Source of the DNA: JBIIUJ01 sp044340025
Lineage (GTDB): Bacteria > Pseudomonadota > Alphaproteobacteria > Caulobacterales > Aquidulcibacteraceae
Length of the DNA: 35,650 bases
Direction of reading: 5' to 3'
Assembly: GCA_044340025.1 (NCBI GenBank)
Contig: JBIIUJ010000009.1
Coordinates: 1-35,650, forward strand
In this document: in pieces, positions 7,323 through 17,710 of the stretch
How the letters are laid out: each line of letters starts with the position of its first letter
Position numbering within the stretch: the stretch's first letter is position 1
Position numbers and translations under genes: made by a program
Notes under the pieces: generated by a model
Databases searched by the model: none
Told to the model about the DNA's origin: nothing
What the model saw: only the letters and a program-made list of their open reading frames with translations

Positions 7323-8669
7323 ATGCGGATTGGGGTCATTGGCACGGGCATCACGGGGCTTTCGGCAGCCTGGGCGCTGCGCGAGACGGCCGACGTGGTC
7401 GTCTATGAAAAAGCGGGCCGGCTGGGCGGCCATTCCAACACCGTAACGGTGGATTACGCCGGCCAGTCGATCCCGGTCGATACCGGCTTCATCGTCTACA
7501 ACCCATTGAATTATCCCAACCTTATCGCCCTTTTCGAGCATCTGGGCGTCAAGACCGAAGCCTCCGACATGAGCTTTTCGGTGTTTGGCGGCGAGGGGCC
7601 GGAATGGTCGTCGGATGTGCCCTTCGGCGTCTTCGCCCACAAGCGCAGCCTGTTCAGCCCCAGCCACTGGCGCATGATCTCCGACATGCAGCGCTTCAAC
7701 GCCCGCGCAAAGGCCGACGCCGAGGCCCGCCGCGGCGAAGACCGGACCCTTCGCGATTACGTCGCCGAGCTGGGCATGAGCCAGACGTTTCTGGACCGCT
7801 ATCTGATCCCGATGGGGGCCGCGATCTGGTCCACGCCCGAGGGAGAAATGCTGGACTATCCGGCGGCGTCGTTTCTCCGGTTTTTCAACAACCACAAGCT
7901 TCTGCACGCCGACCGGCCGGTCTGGCGCACCGTTTCGGGCGGCAGCCAGCGCTATGTGGCGCGCTTTGCAGAGATTTTGGGCGACCGTTTGCACCTCGAT
8001 CGAGCGGCCGTTTCCGTGCAGTCAGACACCAGTTTCATGCAGTCTGGCCCCAGCGGCGTGACAGTGACCGACAGCGCCGGACAGACCGAGCGGTTCGACC
8101 ACGTGATCCTGGCCTGCCATTCCGATGAGAGCCTCGCCTTGCTGGCGGACCCCACGCCGGAGGAGCGCGAGCTTCTGGGCGCGGTGCGCTATGGCGCCAA
8201 CGTCGCCTACCTTCACCGCGACGTGTCGCTGATGCCGAAGCGGCGCGCGGCATGGGCCAGCTGGAATGTGCGCAAAGGCCGCGACGACGCGCCGGTCACG
8301 CTCACCTATTGGATGAGCCGCCTCCAGAACATTGATCGGGCCTATCCCCTGTTTGTCACGCTGAACCCTGCAGAGCCGCCAGACCCGGCCCTCACCTTCC
8401 AGCGGATCGACTATGCGCACCCCCTGTTCACGCGGGCCGCCATGGCGGCCCAGCGGCTGTTCAACCGGGTGCAGGGCCAGCGGGGGCTTTGGTTTGCTGG
8501 CGCGTGGCAGGGCTATGGCTTCCACGAGGATGGGCTGCGCGCGGGCCTGCGCGCCGCGCTGGCGCTGGGCGGGCGCGTGCCGTGGGCGTTTGTCGATGAC
8601 GACATCGAGCGCGTGGCCCGCCCGGCAGCGCCGGTCCCGGCCGCAGCGCTGGCGGTGGCGGGCGCATGA
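7323..8669 (+). CDS. FAD-dependent amine-oxidase-like protein
   Basis: A 448-residue protein with the FAD dinucleotide fold G7-T-G-I-T-G12, an adjacent acidic strand end (VVYEKAGRLGGHSNTV), and a C-terminal FAD motif region with GLWFAGAWQGYGFHEDG. It belongs to the predicted NAD/FAD-binding flavin amine oxidase group that is regularly encoded with DUF1365 and a cyclopropane-synthase-like methyltransferase. In Rhodobacter such genes belong to the singlet-oxygen RpoE regulon (from memory). The start has a strong Shine-Dalgarno sequence (AGGGGAGAA). The stop overlaps the DUF1365 start (ATGA, 8666-8669). It probably oxidises or desaturates a lipid-linked substrate; this is inference. Confidence 0.9.
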   Translation: MRIGVIGTGITGLSAAWALRETADVVVYEKAGRLGGHSNTVTVDYAGQSIPVDTGFIVYNPLNYPNLIALFEHLGVKTEASDMSFSVFGGEGPEWSSDVPFGVFAHKRSLFSPSHWRMISDMQRFNARAKADAEARRGEDRTLRDYVAELGMSQTFLDRYLIPMGAAIWSTPEGEMLDYPAASFLRFFNNHKLLHADRPVWRTVSGGSQRYVARFAEILGDRLHLDRAAVSVQSDTSFMQSGPSGVTVTDSAGQTERFDHVILACHSDESLALLADPTPEERELLGAVRYGANVAYLHRDVSLMPKRRAAWASWNVRKGRDDAPVTLTYWMSRLQNIDRAYPLFVTLNPAEPPDPALTFQRIDYAHPLFTRAAMAAQRLFNRVQGQRGLWFAGAWQGYGFHEDGLRAGLRAALALGGRVPWAFVDDDIERVARPAAPVPAAALAVAGA

Positions 8670-9454
8670 GCGCAACCGGGGTCCCTTGCGCCAGCCTCTA
8701 CCGCGCGCAGACGGTGCATGTGCGGTTTGCGCCGTTTGTGCACCGCTTCCGCTACAGCCTGTCCCAGCTTCTGGTGGATGTTGACCGGTTGGAGGAGGGT
8801 CTGGCCGGGCTGCGGCTGATGCGGCTGGATCGGCCGGGCCTGTTCTCCTTCCACCGCAAGGACCATGGCGACCGGTCCGGCGGGCCGCTGCGGCCATGGG
8901 CGGAAGCACGCTTTGCGGAAGCTGGCGTGGCGCTGGAGGGCGGTCGGGTGGAGCTGTTGTGCTTCCCGCGCATCCTGAACTTCGTCTTCAATCCGATTTC
9001 GGTCTTCTTCGGTTATGGGCCGGACGGCCGGCTGAAGGGCGTGATCTATGAGGTGAACAACACCTTCGGCGAGACCCATTCCTACGTGGCGCCGGCCGTG
9101 GGCGGTGTGATCGAGCGGCAGGAAGCGGTCAAGGTCTTCCATGTCTCGCCCTTTTTCGACGTGGCCGGGCGGTATCGGTTCACGCTGCGCGCGCCGGCTG
9201 AACGCTTCAGCCTCGTGGTGGACAAGCTGAAAGAAGCCGGGCGCGATTTCACCGCCGCCTGGCAGGGCAAGCGCCATCGCCTGAGCGATGGCGAACTGGC
9301 GCGCACGTTCGTTCTTCTGCCCTGGATGACGCTGAGCGTCGTTCTCGCCATTCACTGGCAGGCGCTTCTTCTGGTGCTGCGGGGCGCGAAATATCATCAC
9401 AAGCCCCTCCCGCCCGGCCCGGCGAGCACTGGCGTATCGGCGGCGGAACGTTAA
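8666..9454 (+). CDS. DUF1365 family protein
   Basis: A 262-residue member of DUF1365. Family landmarks: LYRAQTVHVRF near the start, the PRILNFVFNPISVFF block at 101-115, EVNNTFGE at 129-136, then HVSPFFDVAGRYRF. A hydrophobic stretch near the C-terminus (about 210-230) may be membrane-embedded or peripheral. Its biochemical role is not established; it is nearly always linked to the FAD protein and methyltransferase next to it, so a role in fatty-acyl chain modification is likely. It overlaps the FAD gene by 4 bases and lies 25 bases before the methyltransferase gene. Confidence 0.9.
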   Translation: MSATGVPCASLYRAQTVHVRFAPFVHRFRYSLSQLLVDVDRLEEGLAGLRLMRLDRPGLFSFHRKDHGDRSGGPLRPWAEARFAEAGVALEGGRVELLCFPRILNFVFNPISVFFGYGPDGRLKGVIYEVNNTFGETHSYVAPAVGGVIERQEAVKVFHVSPFFDVAGRYRFTLRAPAERFSLVVDKLKEAGRDFTAAWQGKRHRLSDGELARTFVLLPWMTLSVVLAIHWQALLLVLRGAKYHHKPLPPGPASTGVSAAER

Positions 9455-9479
9455 CTTGGCGACCAAACCGGAGACATTC

Positions 9480-10715
9480 ATGGACCATCAGGCCCATTCC
9501 TTCATGCTGGCCACACCTGCGCTGGTGCGCGGCTTGCGCGGCGCGCCGGCAAGCTTTCGCCTGGCGGGCCTCGCCATGCTGAAAATGGTGGAGGGCCGGA
9601 TCGACGTGACCCTGCCGGACGGGCGCACCCTGCGCTTCGCGGGCAAGGAGCACGGGCCGCAGGCGAGCCTGACCATCAAGGACTACGCCTGTGTCAAACG
9701 CGTTCTGGAACAAGGCGATATCGGCTTTGCCGAAGGTCTGATGGCCGGCGAATGGGATACGTCAGATCTGGCCGTTCTGCTGGAAGCCTTCACCCGCAAC
9801 CTCGACCGGATGCCGCGCCTGCTCACCGGCGGGCCGCTGTGGCAGGCGCTCAACAAGCTGCGCCACCGCTTCAACCGCAACACGAAGAAGGGCTCGGAGC
9901 GCAACATCCTGGCCCATTACGACCTCGGCAATCGCTTCTACAGCCGCTGGCTCGACCCCTCCATGACCTATTCCTCGGCCATCTTCACCCGGCCGGGCCA
10001 GAGCCTCAGCGAAGCCCAGACCGAGAAGTATCGCGCGCTGGCCGACGCCATCGACCTGGCGCCCGGCAAGCATGTGCTGGAGATCGGCTGCGGCTGGGGC
10101 GGCTTTGCCGAATACGCCGCCCGCGAGCGCGGCGCGCGCGTCACCGGCCTCACCATCAGCCGGGAGCAGCACGCCTACGCCACCGAGCGGATGGCCAGGG
10201 CCGGCCTTTCCGATCAGGTCAAGATCCAGCTGATGGATTATCGCGACGTGACGGGCGAGTTCGATGCGGTGGCCTCGATCGAGATGTTCGAGGCGGTCGG
10301 CGAGGAATACTGGCCGGCCTATTTCGGCAAGGTGCGCGACGTTTTGAAGTCCGGCGGCAAGGCAGGGCTCCAGATCATCACGATCGATGATCGCCTCTTC
10401 GCCCACTACCGCAGCCGGGCCGATTTCATCCAGCGCTACATCTTCCCCGGCGGCATGCTGCCCAGCGTGGCGCGCCTGCGCGAAGAGACCGCCCGCGCCG
10501 GCCTCGCCTGGGAGGGCATGAGCGCGTTCGGCGAAAGCTATGCCGATACGCTGGCGGAATGGACCGTGCGGTTTCAGGACGCCTGGCGCGACATCAGCGC
10601 GCTGGGCTTTGATGAGCGCTTCCGCCAGCTCTGGCGCTTCTATCTCGCCTATTGCGAGGCGGGCTTTCGCGCCAAGCGGATCGACGTGGCGCAATTCGCG
10701 CTGGTGAAGCCCTGA
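9480..10715 (+). CDS. cfa: cyclopropane-fatty-acyl-phospholipid synthase-like SAM methyltransferase
   Basis: A 411-residue protein. The SAM-binding loop is EIGCGWGG at 201-208, preceded by AHYDLGN (145-151) and the acceptor-site block MTYSSAIF; SIEMFEAVGEEYW and DFIQRYIFPGGMLPS follow. It methylates the double bond of an unsaturated acyl chain in phospholipid. At Y164-S165-S166 the E. coli enzyme has YSC; its Cys is part of the bicarbonate site, so this paralogue may make a methylated rather than cyclopropane product. I chose the ATG at 9480 because GGAG lies 6 bases upstream; a TTG at 9456 is an alternative. It is the fourth gene of the phr operon. Confidence 0.9.
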   Translation: MDHQAHSFMLATPALVRGLRGAPASFRLAGLAMLKMVEGRIDVTLPDGRTLRFAGKEHGPQASLTIKDYACVKRVLEQGDIGFAEGLMAGEWDTSDLAVLLEAFTRNLDRMPRLLTGGPLWQALNKLRHRFNRNTKKGSERNILAHYDLGNRFYSRWLDPSMTYSSAIFTRPGQSLSEAQTEKYRALADAIDLAPGKHVLEIGCGWGGFAEYAARERGARVTGLTISREQHAYATERMARAGLSDQVKIQLMDYRDVTGEFDAVASIEMFEAVGEEYWPAYFGKVRDVLKSGGKAGLQIITIDDRLFAHYRSRADFIQRYIFPGGMLPSVARLREETARAGLAWEGMSAFGESYADTLAEWTVRFQDAWRDISALGFDERFRQLWRFYLAYCEAGFRAKRIDVAQFALVKP

Positions 10716-10731
10716 ATGCGGGCTTGGCACT

Positions 10732-10866
10732 CCCCTCGTCATCCCGGCCGAGCGCAGCACGCCCCTCGTCATCCCGGCCGAGCGCAGCGAGAGCCGGGAC
10801 CGCAGGGGCGCACATCCTGAACGAGGTCCCAGATCACCGCTGCGCGGTGTCCGGGATGACAGGGGG
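10732..10866. repeat. palindromic intergenic repeat (CGTCATCCCGG family)
   Basis: Between cfa and the transporter. A 30-base segment containing CGTCATCCCGGCCGAGCGCA occurs twice in direct tandem (starting at 10737 and 10767). The element closes with the complementary arm GTCCGGGATGAC, so it can fold into a long stem. It is the same family as the triple array at 17711-18007. Confidence 0.75.
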
Positions 10867-10878
10867 CAAGCTGCTTCC

Positions 10879-12198
10879 ATGACCGCGCCATCCTGGCCCC
10901 GGATCGCAGCCTATGCCCTGCCGGCTCTGCCGGCGGCCGCGCTGGCCCAGCCGTTCTACATGTTCGCGCCGACCTTCTATGCGCGCGAGATCGGGCTGCC
11001 GCTGGCTGCGCTGACCGCCGCTTTGCTGGCGCTGCGCTTTCTCGATGCGGGCGCAGACCTCGCGGTGGGGGTGCTCTCGGATCGCACCCGCTCGCGCTTC
11101 GGGCGCCGGCGCACATGGGTGCTGGCAAGCGCGCCGCTGGCGGGGCTTGCCGCCTTCGCCGCCCTGAGCCCGCCGGCAGGCGCGGGCCTTGTCTGGTTCA
11201 CGCTGGCGAGCGCGGCTGTGGCCATCGCCTGGGCGATGCTGACCCTGCCGCTCAACGCCTGGGGCGCGGAACTGACCGGCGATTATGGCGCGCGCAACAC
11301 CGTGACGGCCTGGCGCGAAGGCTTCACGCTCGCCGGCGGGGTGCTGGCCATCGCCGCGGTGAGCGCGCTCTCAGGGGAGGACGGGGCCCTGCGCGCGCCG
11401 CTCGCCGCGCTTGGGCTGTTTGCGCTGATCGCCGCACCGTTGTGCGCGCTCGCAGCCTTCGCCTTCGCGCCCGATCCGCCCCCGCCGCCGGGGCCGATTG
11501 TGAAGGTCCGCGACGGGCTGAGGGCCGCCTTCGCCAACCGCGCCTTCACCCGGATCTGGATCGCCTATCTGGTGAATGGGGTGGCCAACGGCCTGCCGGC
11601 GAGCCTGTTTTTGTTCTTTGTTTCGGCCCGGCTCGACCGGCCGGATCTGCAGGGCCCGCTTCTGGGCCTTTATGCGCTGGCCGGCTTGCTCAGCATTCCG
11701 TTCTGGGCCTGGCTTGGCGGGCGCTGGAGCAAGCATCAGGCGTGGTGTGCGGCGATGGTCTGGGCCTGCGCAGTGTTCCTGCTGGCGCTTCTGGTGGACG
11801 GGCCGCAGGACGCTGCCCTCTTTGCCGCCATCAGCGCGCTCTCGGGCCTTGCGCTTGGCGCGGACGTGACGTTGCCGGCCTCCATGCAGGCCGATGCGGT
11901 GGACGCCGAGACCGCGCAAGCCGGCGGCACAGCACGCACTGGCTTCTATTTCGCGCTCTGGAGCGTGGCGACCAAGGCCGCGCTGGGGCTGGCGGCCGCG
12001 TTGGGCTTCGGGCTCCTGGCGCTCGCCGGCTTCCAGGCGCAGGCCGACAGCCAGACCCCGCGCGCGCTCGCCGGCCTGACGCTCGCCTATGCGGTGCTGC
12101 CGGTGGCGCTGAAGGCGGTTGCGATCTGGCTGATGTGGGGCTTCCCGATCACAAAGGCGGTGCACGCAGAAAACCGGGCGCGGATCGAGGCGGGGTGA
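10879..12198 (+). CDS. MFS transporter, GPH (MelB-like) cation symporter family
   Basis: A 439-residue membrane protein with about 12 hydrophobic segments. The loop between segments 2 and 3, LSDRTRSRFGRRRTWVL (66-82), is diagnostic of the glycoside-pentoside-hexuronide:cation symporter family. No substrate can be assigned from sequence. A GPH-type transporter gene accompanies the FAD/DUF1365/Cfa set in Rhodobacter relatives, so it may move a lipid-related compound rather than a sugar (inference). It lies 163 bases after cfa, with the palindromic repeat between. Its start ATG at 10879 follows AGGGGG at moderate spacing. Confidence 0.85.
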   Translation: MTAPSWPRIAAYALPALPAAALAQPFYMFAPTFYAREIGLPLAALTAALLALRFLDAGADLAVGVLSDRTRSRFGRRRTWVLASAPLAGLAAFAALSPPAGAGLVWFTLASAAVAIAWAMLTLPLNAWGAELTGDYGARNTVTAWREGFTLAGGVLAIAAVSALSGEDGALRAPLAALGLFALIAAPLCALAAFAFAPDPPPPPGPIVKVRDGLRAAFANRAFTRIWIAYLVNGVANGLPASLFLFFVSARLDRPDLQGPLLGLYALAGLLSIPFWAWLGGRWSKHQAWCAAMVWACAVFLLALLVDGPQDAALFAAISALSGLALGADVTLPASMQADAVDAETAQAGGTARTGFYFALWSVATKAALGLAAALGFGLLALAGFQAQADSQTPRALAGLTLAYAVLPVALKAVAIWLMWGFPITKAVHAENRARIEAG

Positions 12199-12244
12199 GC
12201 CGCACCCTAGCCACCCGGCCCGCATCCCCCTATGACGCGGGGCC

Positions 12245-14440
<2,196 letters not shown>

Positions 14441-14584
14441 CCGGAGCAGGCCCCCTTCGTCAGCTTCGCTGACACTTCCCCCGCAAGCGGGGGAAGACAC
14501 CGGCAACCCACGCGCGTGTCTCCCTCCGTTTACGGGGGGAGTACGGCCGAAGGCCGGGAGGGGGGCTCACCGCCCGCTTGGCAG
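14441..14584. repeat. palindromic intergenic element, copy A
   Basis: It contains successive small hairpins: GTCAGC-ttc-GCTGAC, CTTCCCCCGC-aa-GCGGGGGAAG, a CCG-tttac-GGGGGG arm and CGGCC-gaa-GGCCG. It sits between the convergent purL and acyl-CoA dehydrogenase genes and may terminate both. Open frames across it are spurious. Confidence 0.7.
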
Positions 14585-14631
14585 GCCCCGCACCCACACA
14601 GCATTGCTGGGAGATCGCCTCCATCGGCGCG
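14567..14631 (-). pseudogene. fragment of the acyl-CoA dehydrogenase 3' end
   Basis: Read on the minus strand, this keeps the codons for APMEAI-QQ of the dehydrogenase. It then jumps, after the position of WAPG, to the final LPSGR and stop codon; about 35 codons are missing and several bases have drifted. It is a remnant of the tandem duplication and not expressed as a protein. Confidence 0.7.
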
Positions 14632-14668
14632 CCGCGCATGAAGGCTGGATGCCGAGGGGATGGGCTAG
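14630..14668 (+). pseudogene. duplicated purL 3' tail
   Basis: It repeats the codons for AAHEGWMP and the TAG of purL, but with one base fewer after ATGCCG, which shifts the frame. It has no start or other coding content. Confidence 0.7.
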
Positions 14669-14813
14669 CCGGAGCAGGCCCCCTTCTTCAGCTTCGCTGA
14701 CACTTCCCCCGCAAGCGGGGGAAGACACCGTCAACCCACGCGCGTCTCTCCCCCCGTTTACGGGGGGAGTACGGCCGAAGGCCGGGAGAGGGGCTCACCG
14801 CCCGCTGGGCAGG
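14669..14813. repeat. palindromic intergenic element, copy B
   Basis: It is nearly identical to copy A (14441-14584), with a few substitutions, and has the same chain of hairpins. Its right end overlaps the last codons of the acyl-CoA dehydrogenase gene. Confidence 0.7.
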
Positions 14814-16024
14814 TCCTTGTAGGCGACGTCCTTGTCCACGCGCACGTCGCCGGGCAGGCCCAGCACGCGCTCGGCGATGATGTTCTTCAGGATTTCATCG
14901 GTCCCGCCGGCGATGCGCAAGCCCGGCGCCCACATGTAGCTTTGCTGGAAGATCGCCTCCATCGGCGCGCGGGCGGCGTCAACCACGATGCCGTGGTGGT
15001 CCTGCGCCTCGATTGCGGCGTTGGTGATGTCCTGGAGCTGGTTGGCGGTGAGGATCTTGCCGATGCTTGCTTCCGGCCCCGGCGTCTCGCCTTTCGACAG
15101 CGCGGTCTGGGTGCGGAACTTCGTGAGCTTGTAGCCTTCCGCCTTCACATACCAATCGGCGAGCCGCTGGCGAAAACCGCTGTCCTCGAGCAGGGGCGCG
15201 CCATCCGGCCCCGTGGCCTGGCGGGCGTATTCCATGATCTCGCGATAATCCGGGCCGGGGCTGCCGCCCACGGCGAGCCGCTCGTTCATCAGCGTGACGA
15301 GCGCGACCGTCCAGCCATTGCCTTCCCCGCCCAGCGTCTGGGCGATGGGCACGCGCACGTCTGTGAAATAGACCTCGTTGAAGTTGGAGCCGCCCGACAT
15401 CTGATGGATCGGGCGCACCTCCACGCTGGGGCTCTTCATGTCGAGGAAAACCATCGTCAGGCCCTTGTGCTTGGGCTTGTCGGGGTCTGTGCGGACAAGA
15501 AGGATGCCATAGTCGGAATAATGCGCGCCGGAGGTCCAGACCTTCTGGCCGTTGATCACCCAATCGTCGCCGTCGCGCACCGCGCGCGTCTTGAGCCCCG
15601 CGACGTCGGAGCCGGCCGCCGGTTCGGAGAAGAGCTGGCACCAGATCTCCTCCCCGCGCAGGGCGGGGCCGACATAGCGCTTCTTCTGCTCATCGGTCGC
15701 GAAGGCGATCAGGGTGGGAATGCACATGCCAAGCCCGATGGCGAACGGGCCGGCCGGCGCATCGAACTTCGCCTCCTCCTGCCCGAAAATCACCGAATAG
15801 ATCGGCGGAAGGGCCTGGCCGCCCTGCTCCTTCGCCCAGGTGATGCCGGCGAAGCCTGCCTCGGCCTTCCTGGCCTGATAGGCCCGCGCGGCGGCGATAA
15901 AGGCCTTGCCATCCATCTCTGCGGCCATGGGCTTGTCCTTGCCCTTGGCCTTCACGGTCTGGGCAAGGAACTCGCGGGCGCGGGCGCGGAAGGCGGCCTC
16001 TTCGGGCGTGTCATTGAAGTCCAT
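14795..16024 (-). CDS. acyl-CoA dehydrogenase (larger of two)
   Basis: A 409-residue FAD enzyme that makes the alpha-beta double bond in an acyl-CoA. Landmarks: WCQLFSEPAAGSDVAGL (substrate and FAD loop), VWTSGAHYSDYGILLVRTD, MSGGSNFNEVYFTDVRVP, and C-terminal GGTDEILKNIIAERVLGLPGD. At the MCAD-type YEGT glutamate position it has AGGT (A372-G373), so another Glu, perhaps in MNERL as in isovaleryl- or long-chain enzymes, must act as base. ATG 16024 follows CAGGGAAACG. With the 371-residue enzyme upstream it may form a heteromeric pair like ChsE1/ChsE2 (inference). Confidence 0.92.
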   Translation of the reverse strand: MDFNDTPEEAAFRARAREFLAQTVKAKGKDKPMAAEMDGKAFIAAARAYQARKAEAGFAGITWAKEQGGQALPPIYSVIFGQEEAKFDAPAGPFAIGLGMCIPTLIAFATDEQKKRYVGPALRGEEIWCQLFSEPAAGSDVAGLKTRAVRDGDDWVINGQKVWTSGAHYSDYGILLVRTDPDKPKHKGLTMVFLDMKSPSVEVRPIHQMSGGSNFNEVYFTDVRVPIAQTLGGEGNGWTVALVTLMNERLAVGGSPGPDYREIMEYARQATGPDGAPLLEDSGFRQRLADWYVKAEGYKLTKFRTQTALSKGETPGPEASIGKILTANQLQDITNAAIEAQDHHGIVVDAARAPMEAIFQQSYMWAPGLRIAGGTDEILKNIIAERVLGLPGDVRVDKDVAYKDLPSGR

Positions 16025-16045
16025 CGAAGCGTTTCCCTGAGTGTT

Positions 16046-16073
16046 TCTATGGTCTGGCAGCGAAGTCTAGCGC
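16046..16073 (-). promoter_or_regulatory. shared upstream element, copy before the 409-residue dehydrogenase
   Basis: On the minus strand this reads GCGCTAG, nine bases ending in GCTG, then CCAGACC-ATAGA. It aligns over about 28 bases with the element at 17661-17690 upstream of the other acyl-CoA dehydrogenase. It lies about 22-49 bases before the start codon. It may be a common operator or promoter region. Confidence 0.4.
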
Positions 16074-16110
16074 GACGACGGCCACCGGCAACGGCGCCGT
16101 GACGGCACGT

Positions 16111-16497
16111 TCATGCCTGCTCTTGCGCGTCTGGCGCCACCCGCCACGGCGGATCGAGGCGATTGACGCCGGCGAAATAGAGGCAGACCCGATTGCCGGC
16201 CGGATCGCGCGTCCAGGCCTCGCGCCAGAGCCAGCTCTGATCGACAGGCGCACCTTCGAACACGACGCCGGCCGCCGAGAGGCGCGCCACATCCTCGTCC
16301 AGCGTGTCGATCTCCAGATAGACAGCGGCTTCGCCGGCGGGTCCCTCGCCATGGAGCGAAAGCGTCGTCTCGCCTTCAGGGGCGAGAAAGCGGCAGTAAT
16401 GGGCCTCGACCACGATCGGCCGGAACCCCAGCAGGCGCCAGAACGCCCCTGAGGCTTCCATGTCCGGGGCGGGCAGCGTGATCTGGTTCAGCCTCAC
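16111..16497 (-). CDS. VOC superfamily (glyoxalase/bleomycin-resistance fold) protein
   Basis: A 128-residue single-domain VOC protein: LNQITLPAPDMEASGAFWRLLGF at the start (beta-alpha-beta module), AVYLEIDTLDEDVARLSAAGV in the middle and WTRDPAGNRVCLYFAG at the end, where the last acidic metal ligand would be expected but reads CLYF. The start is GTG at 16497, overlapping the TGA of the upstream dehydrogenase by 4 bases, so it is translationally coupled. It could be an epimerase or isomerase for a CoA intermediate in the same pathway, but the metal site is not complete by eye. Confidence 0.8.
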   Translation of the reverse strand: MRLNQITLPAPDMEASGAFWRLLGFRPIVVEAHYCRFLAPEGETTLSLHGEGPAGEAAVYLEIDTLDEDVARLSAAGVVFEGAPVDQSWLWREAWTRDPAGNRVCLYFAGVNRLDPPWRVAPDAQEQA

Positions 16498-17609
16498 GCC
16501 GCGTTGCGCCGCTCCAGCCGGCTGACGAGCTTTTCCTTCCAGACCGCCGGCGCGCCCGCCTGCACCGCAAGCAGCTTTGCGCGGCGATAGTACAGGTGGC
16601 AGTCCACCTCCCAGGTGAAGCCCATGCCGCCGTGGGTCTGGATGTTCTCCTTCGAGGCCAGATGATAGGCGTCGGTTGCGGCCACGCGGGCCTGCGCCGC
16701 CGCCAGCGGCAACTCGGCTGCATCGGTGGAGAGCGCCCAGGCGGCGTAATAGGCGTTGGCCCGGCCGACCTGATTGGCGACATACATGTCGGCGAGCTTG
16801 TGCTTGATCGCCTGAAACGAACCGATCTGGCGCGAGAAAGCGTAGCGGTTCTTGGCGTAGTCCACCGCCATGTCGAGGCAGACGTCGGCGCCGCCGATCT
16901 GCTCGAAGGCCAGATAGACGGCTGCGCGTTCCAGCACCTGCTCGCTCAGGGTCCAGCCCTCGCCCGCCGGGCCGAGGCGCTCGGCTTTCGCCTTGTCGAA
17001 GCGGAGTTCGGCGTGGCTGCGGGTGGGGTCGAGCGTCTTGACCACCGTCCGGGTCACGCCCGGCTGGGAGAGATCGACCAGCACGAGGCTGACCCCCTGC
17101 CCTTCGCGCGCAACCACGACCGCCATGTCGGCGATGTCGCCGTCCGTGACGGGGATCTTCACGCCAGACAGCGTCTCGCCATCAAACGTGGCCGTCAGCG
17201 CCTCGGCGCGCGGCGCGCCCGGCCCCTCGCTGAGCGCGTAGCAGCCGATGAGATCGCCGGCCGCGATCCGGGGCAGAAGCGCGGCCTGCTGGGCGGGCGA
17301 GCCTGCCTTCATCACCGCTTCGGCGAAGAAATAGACGGTGGATGCAAACGGGATCGGCGCCAACGACCGGCCCAGCTCCTCGGCGAGCACGCACAGCTCC
17401 AGCTTGCCGAGCCCCAGCCCGCCATGCTCCTCCGGGATCGCCGCGCCGAGCCAGCCCATCTCGGCCACGCCCTTCCAGAGGGCGGCGTCGTGGGAAAGCG
17501 CCTCATCGTTCAGGACCTTGCGCACCTCGGCGATCGCGCAGCGCGCGGCGAGGAACTTGCGCGCCTCGCTCTTCAGGAACTTCTGGTCGTCGGAAAAATC
17601 GAAATTCAC
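16494..17609 (-). CDS. acyl-CoA dehydrogenase (smaller of two)
   Basis: A 371-residue acyl-CoA dehydrogenase: MNFDFSDDQKFLKSEARKFL at the N-terminus, EHGGLGLGKLELCVLAEELG, RYAFSRQIGSFQAIKHKLADMY (helix bundle), and QTHGGMGFTWEVDCHLYYRR near the end. It lacks the usual GT-E-IQ catalytic-loop segment of the MCAD type. I chose GTG 17609: GGGAGACG lies about 8 bases upstream and homologues start with MNF/MDF; the frame continues upstream without support. It is coupled to the VOC gene. An adjacent pair of unequal dehydrogenases suggests a heterotetramer as in bacterial steroid side-chain degradation. Confidence 0.9.
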   Translation of the reverse strand: MNFDFSDDQKFLKSEARKFLAARCAIAEVRKVLNDEALSHDAALWKGVAEMGWLGAAIPEEHGGLGLGKLELCVLAEELGRSLAPIPFASTVYFFAEAVMKAGSPAQQAALLPRIAAGDLIGCYALSEGPGAPRAEALTATFDGETLSGVKIPVTDGDIADMAVVVAREGQGVSLVLVDLSQPGVTRTVVKTLDPTRSHAELRFDKAKAERLGPAGEGWTLSEQVLERAAVYLAFEQIGGADVCLDMAVDYAKNRYAFSRQIGSFQAIKHKLADMYVANQVGRANAYYAAWALSTDAAELPLAAAQARVAATDAYHLASKENIQTHGGMGFTWEVDCHLYYRRAKLLAVQAGAPAVWKEKLVSRLERRNAA

Positions 17610-17660
17610 GTGAGCGTCTCCCTGAACGCGGCTCTTTGGGCCGCTTTGTCTTCGAGCCAG

Positions 17661-17690
17661 TCTATCGGTCTGGCCAGCCATCGCTAGGGC
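17661..17690 (-). promoter_or_regulatory. shared upstream element, copy before the 371-residue dehydrogenase
   Basis: On the minus strand this reads GCCCTAG, nine bases ending in GCTG, then GCCAGACC-G-ATAGA, and contains the palindrome CTGGCCAG. It matches the element at 16046-16073 with two single-base gaps. It lies about 52-81 bases before the GTG start. Confidence 0.4.
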
Positions 17691-17710
17691 GCCGTGGCGG
17701 AAATCCCCCC

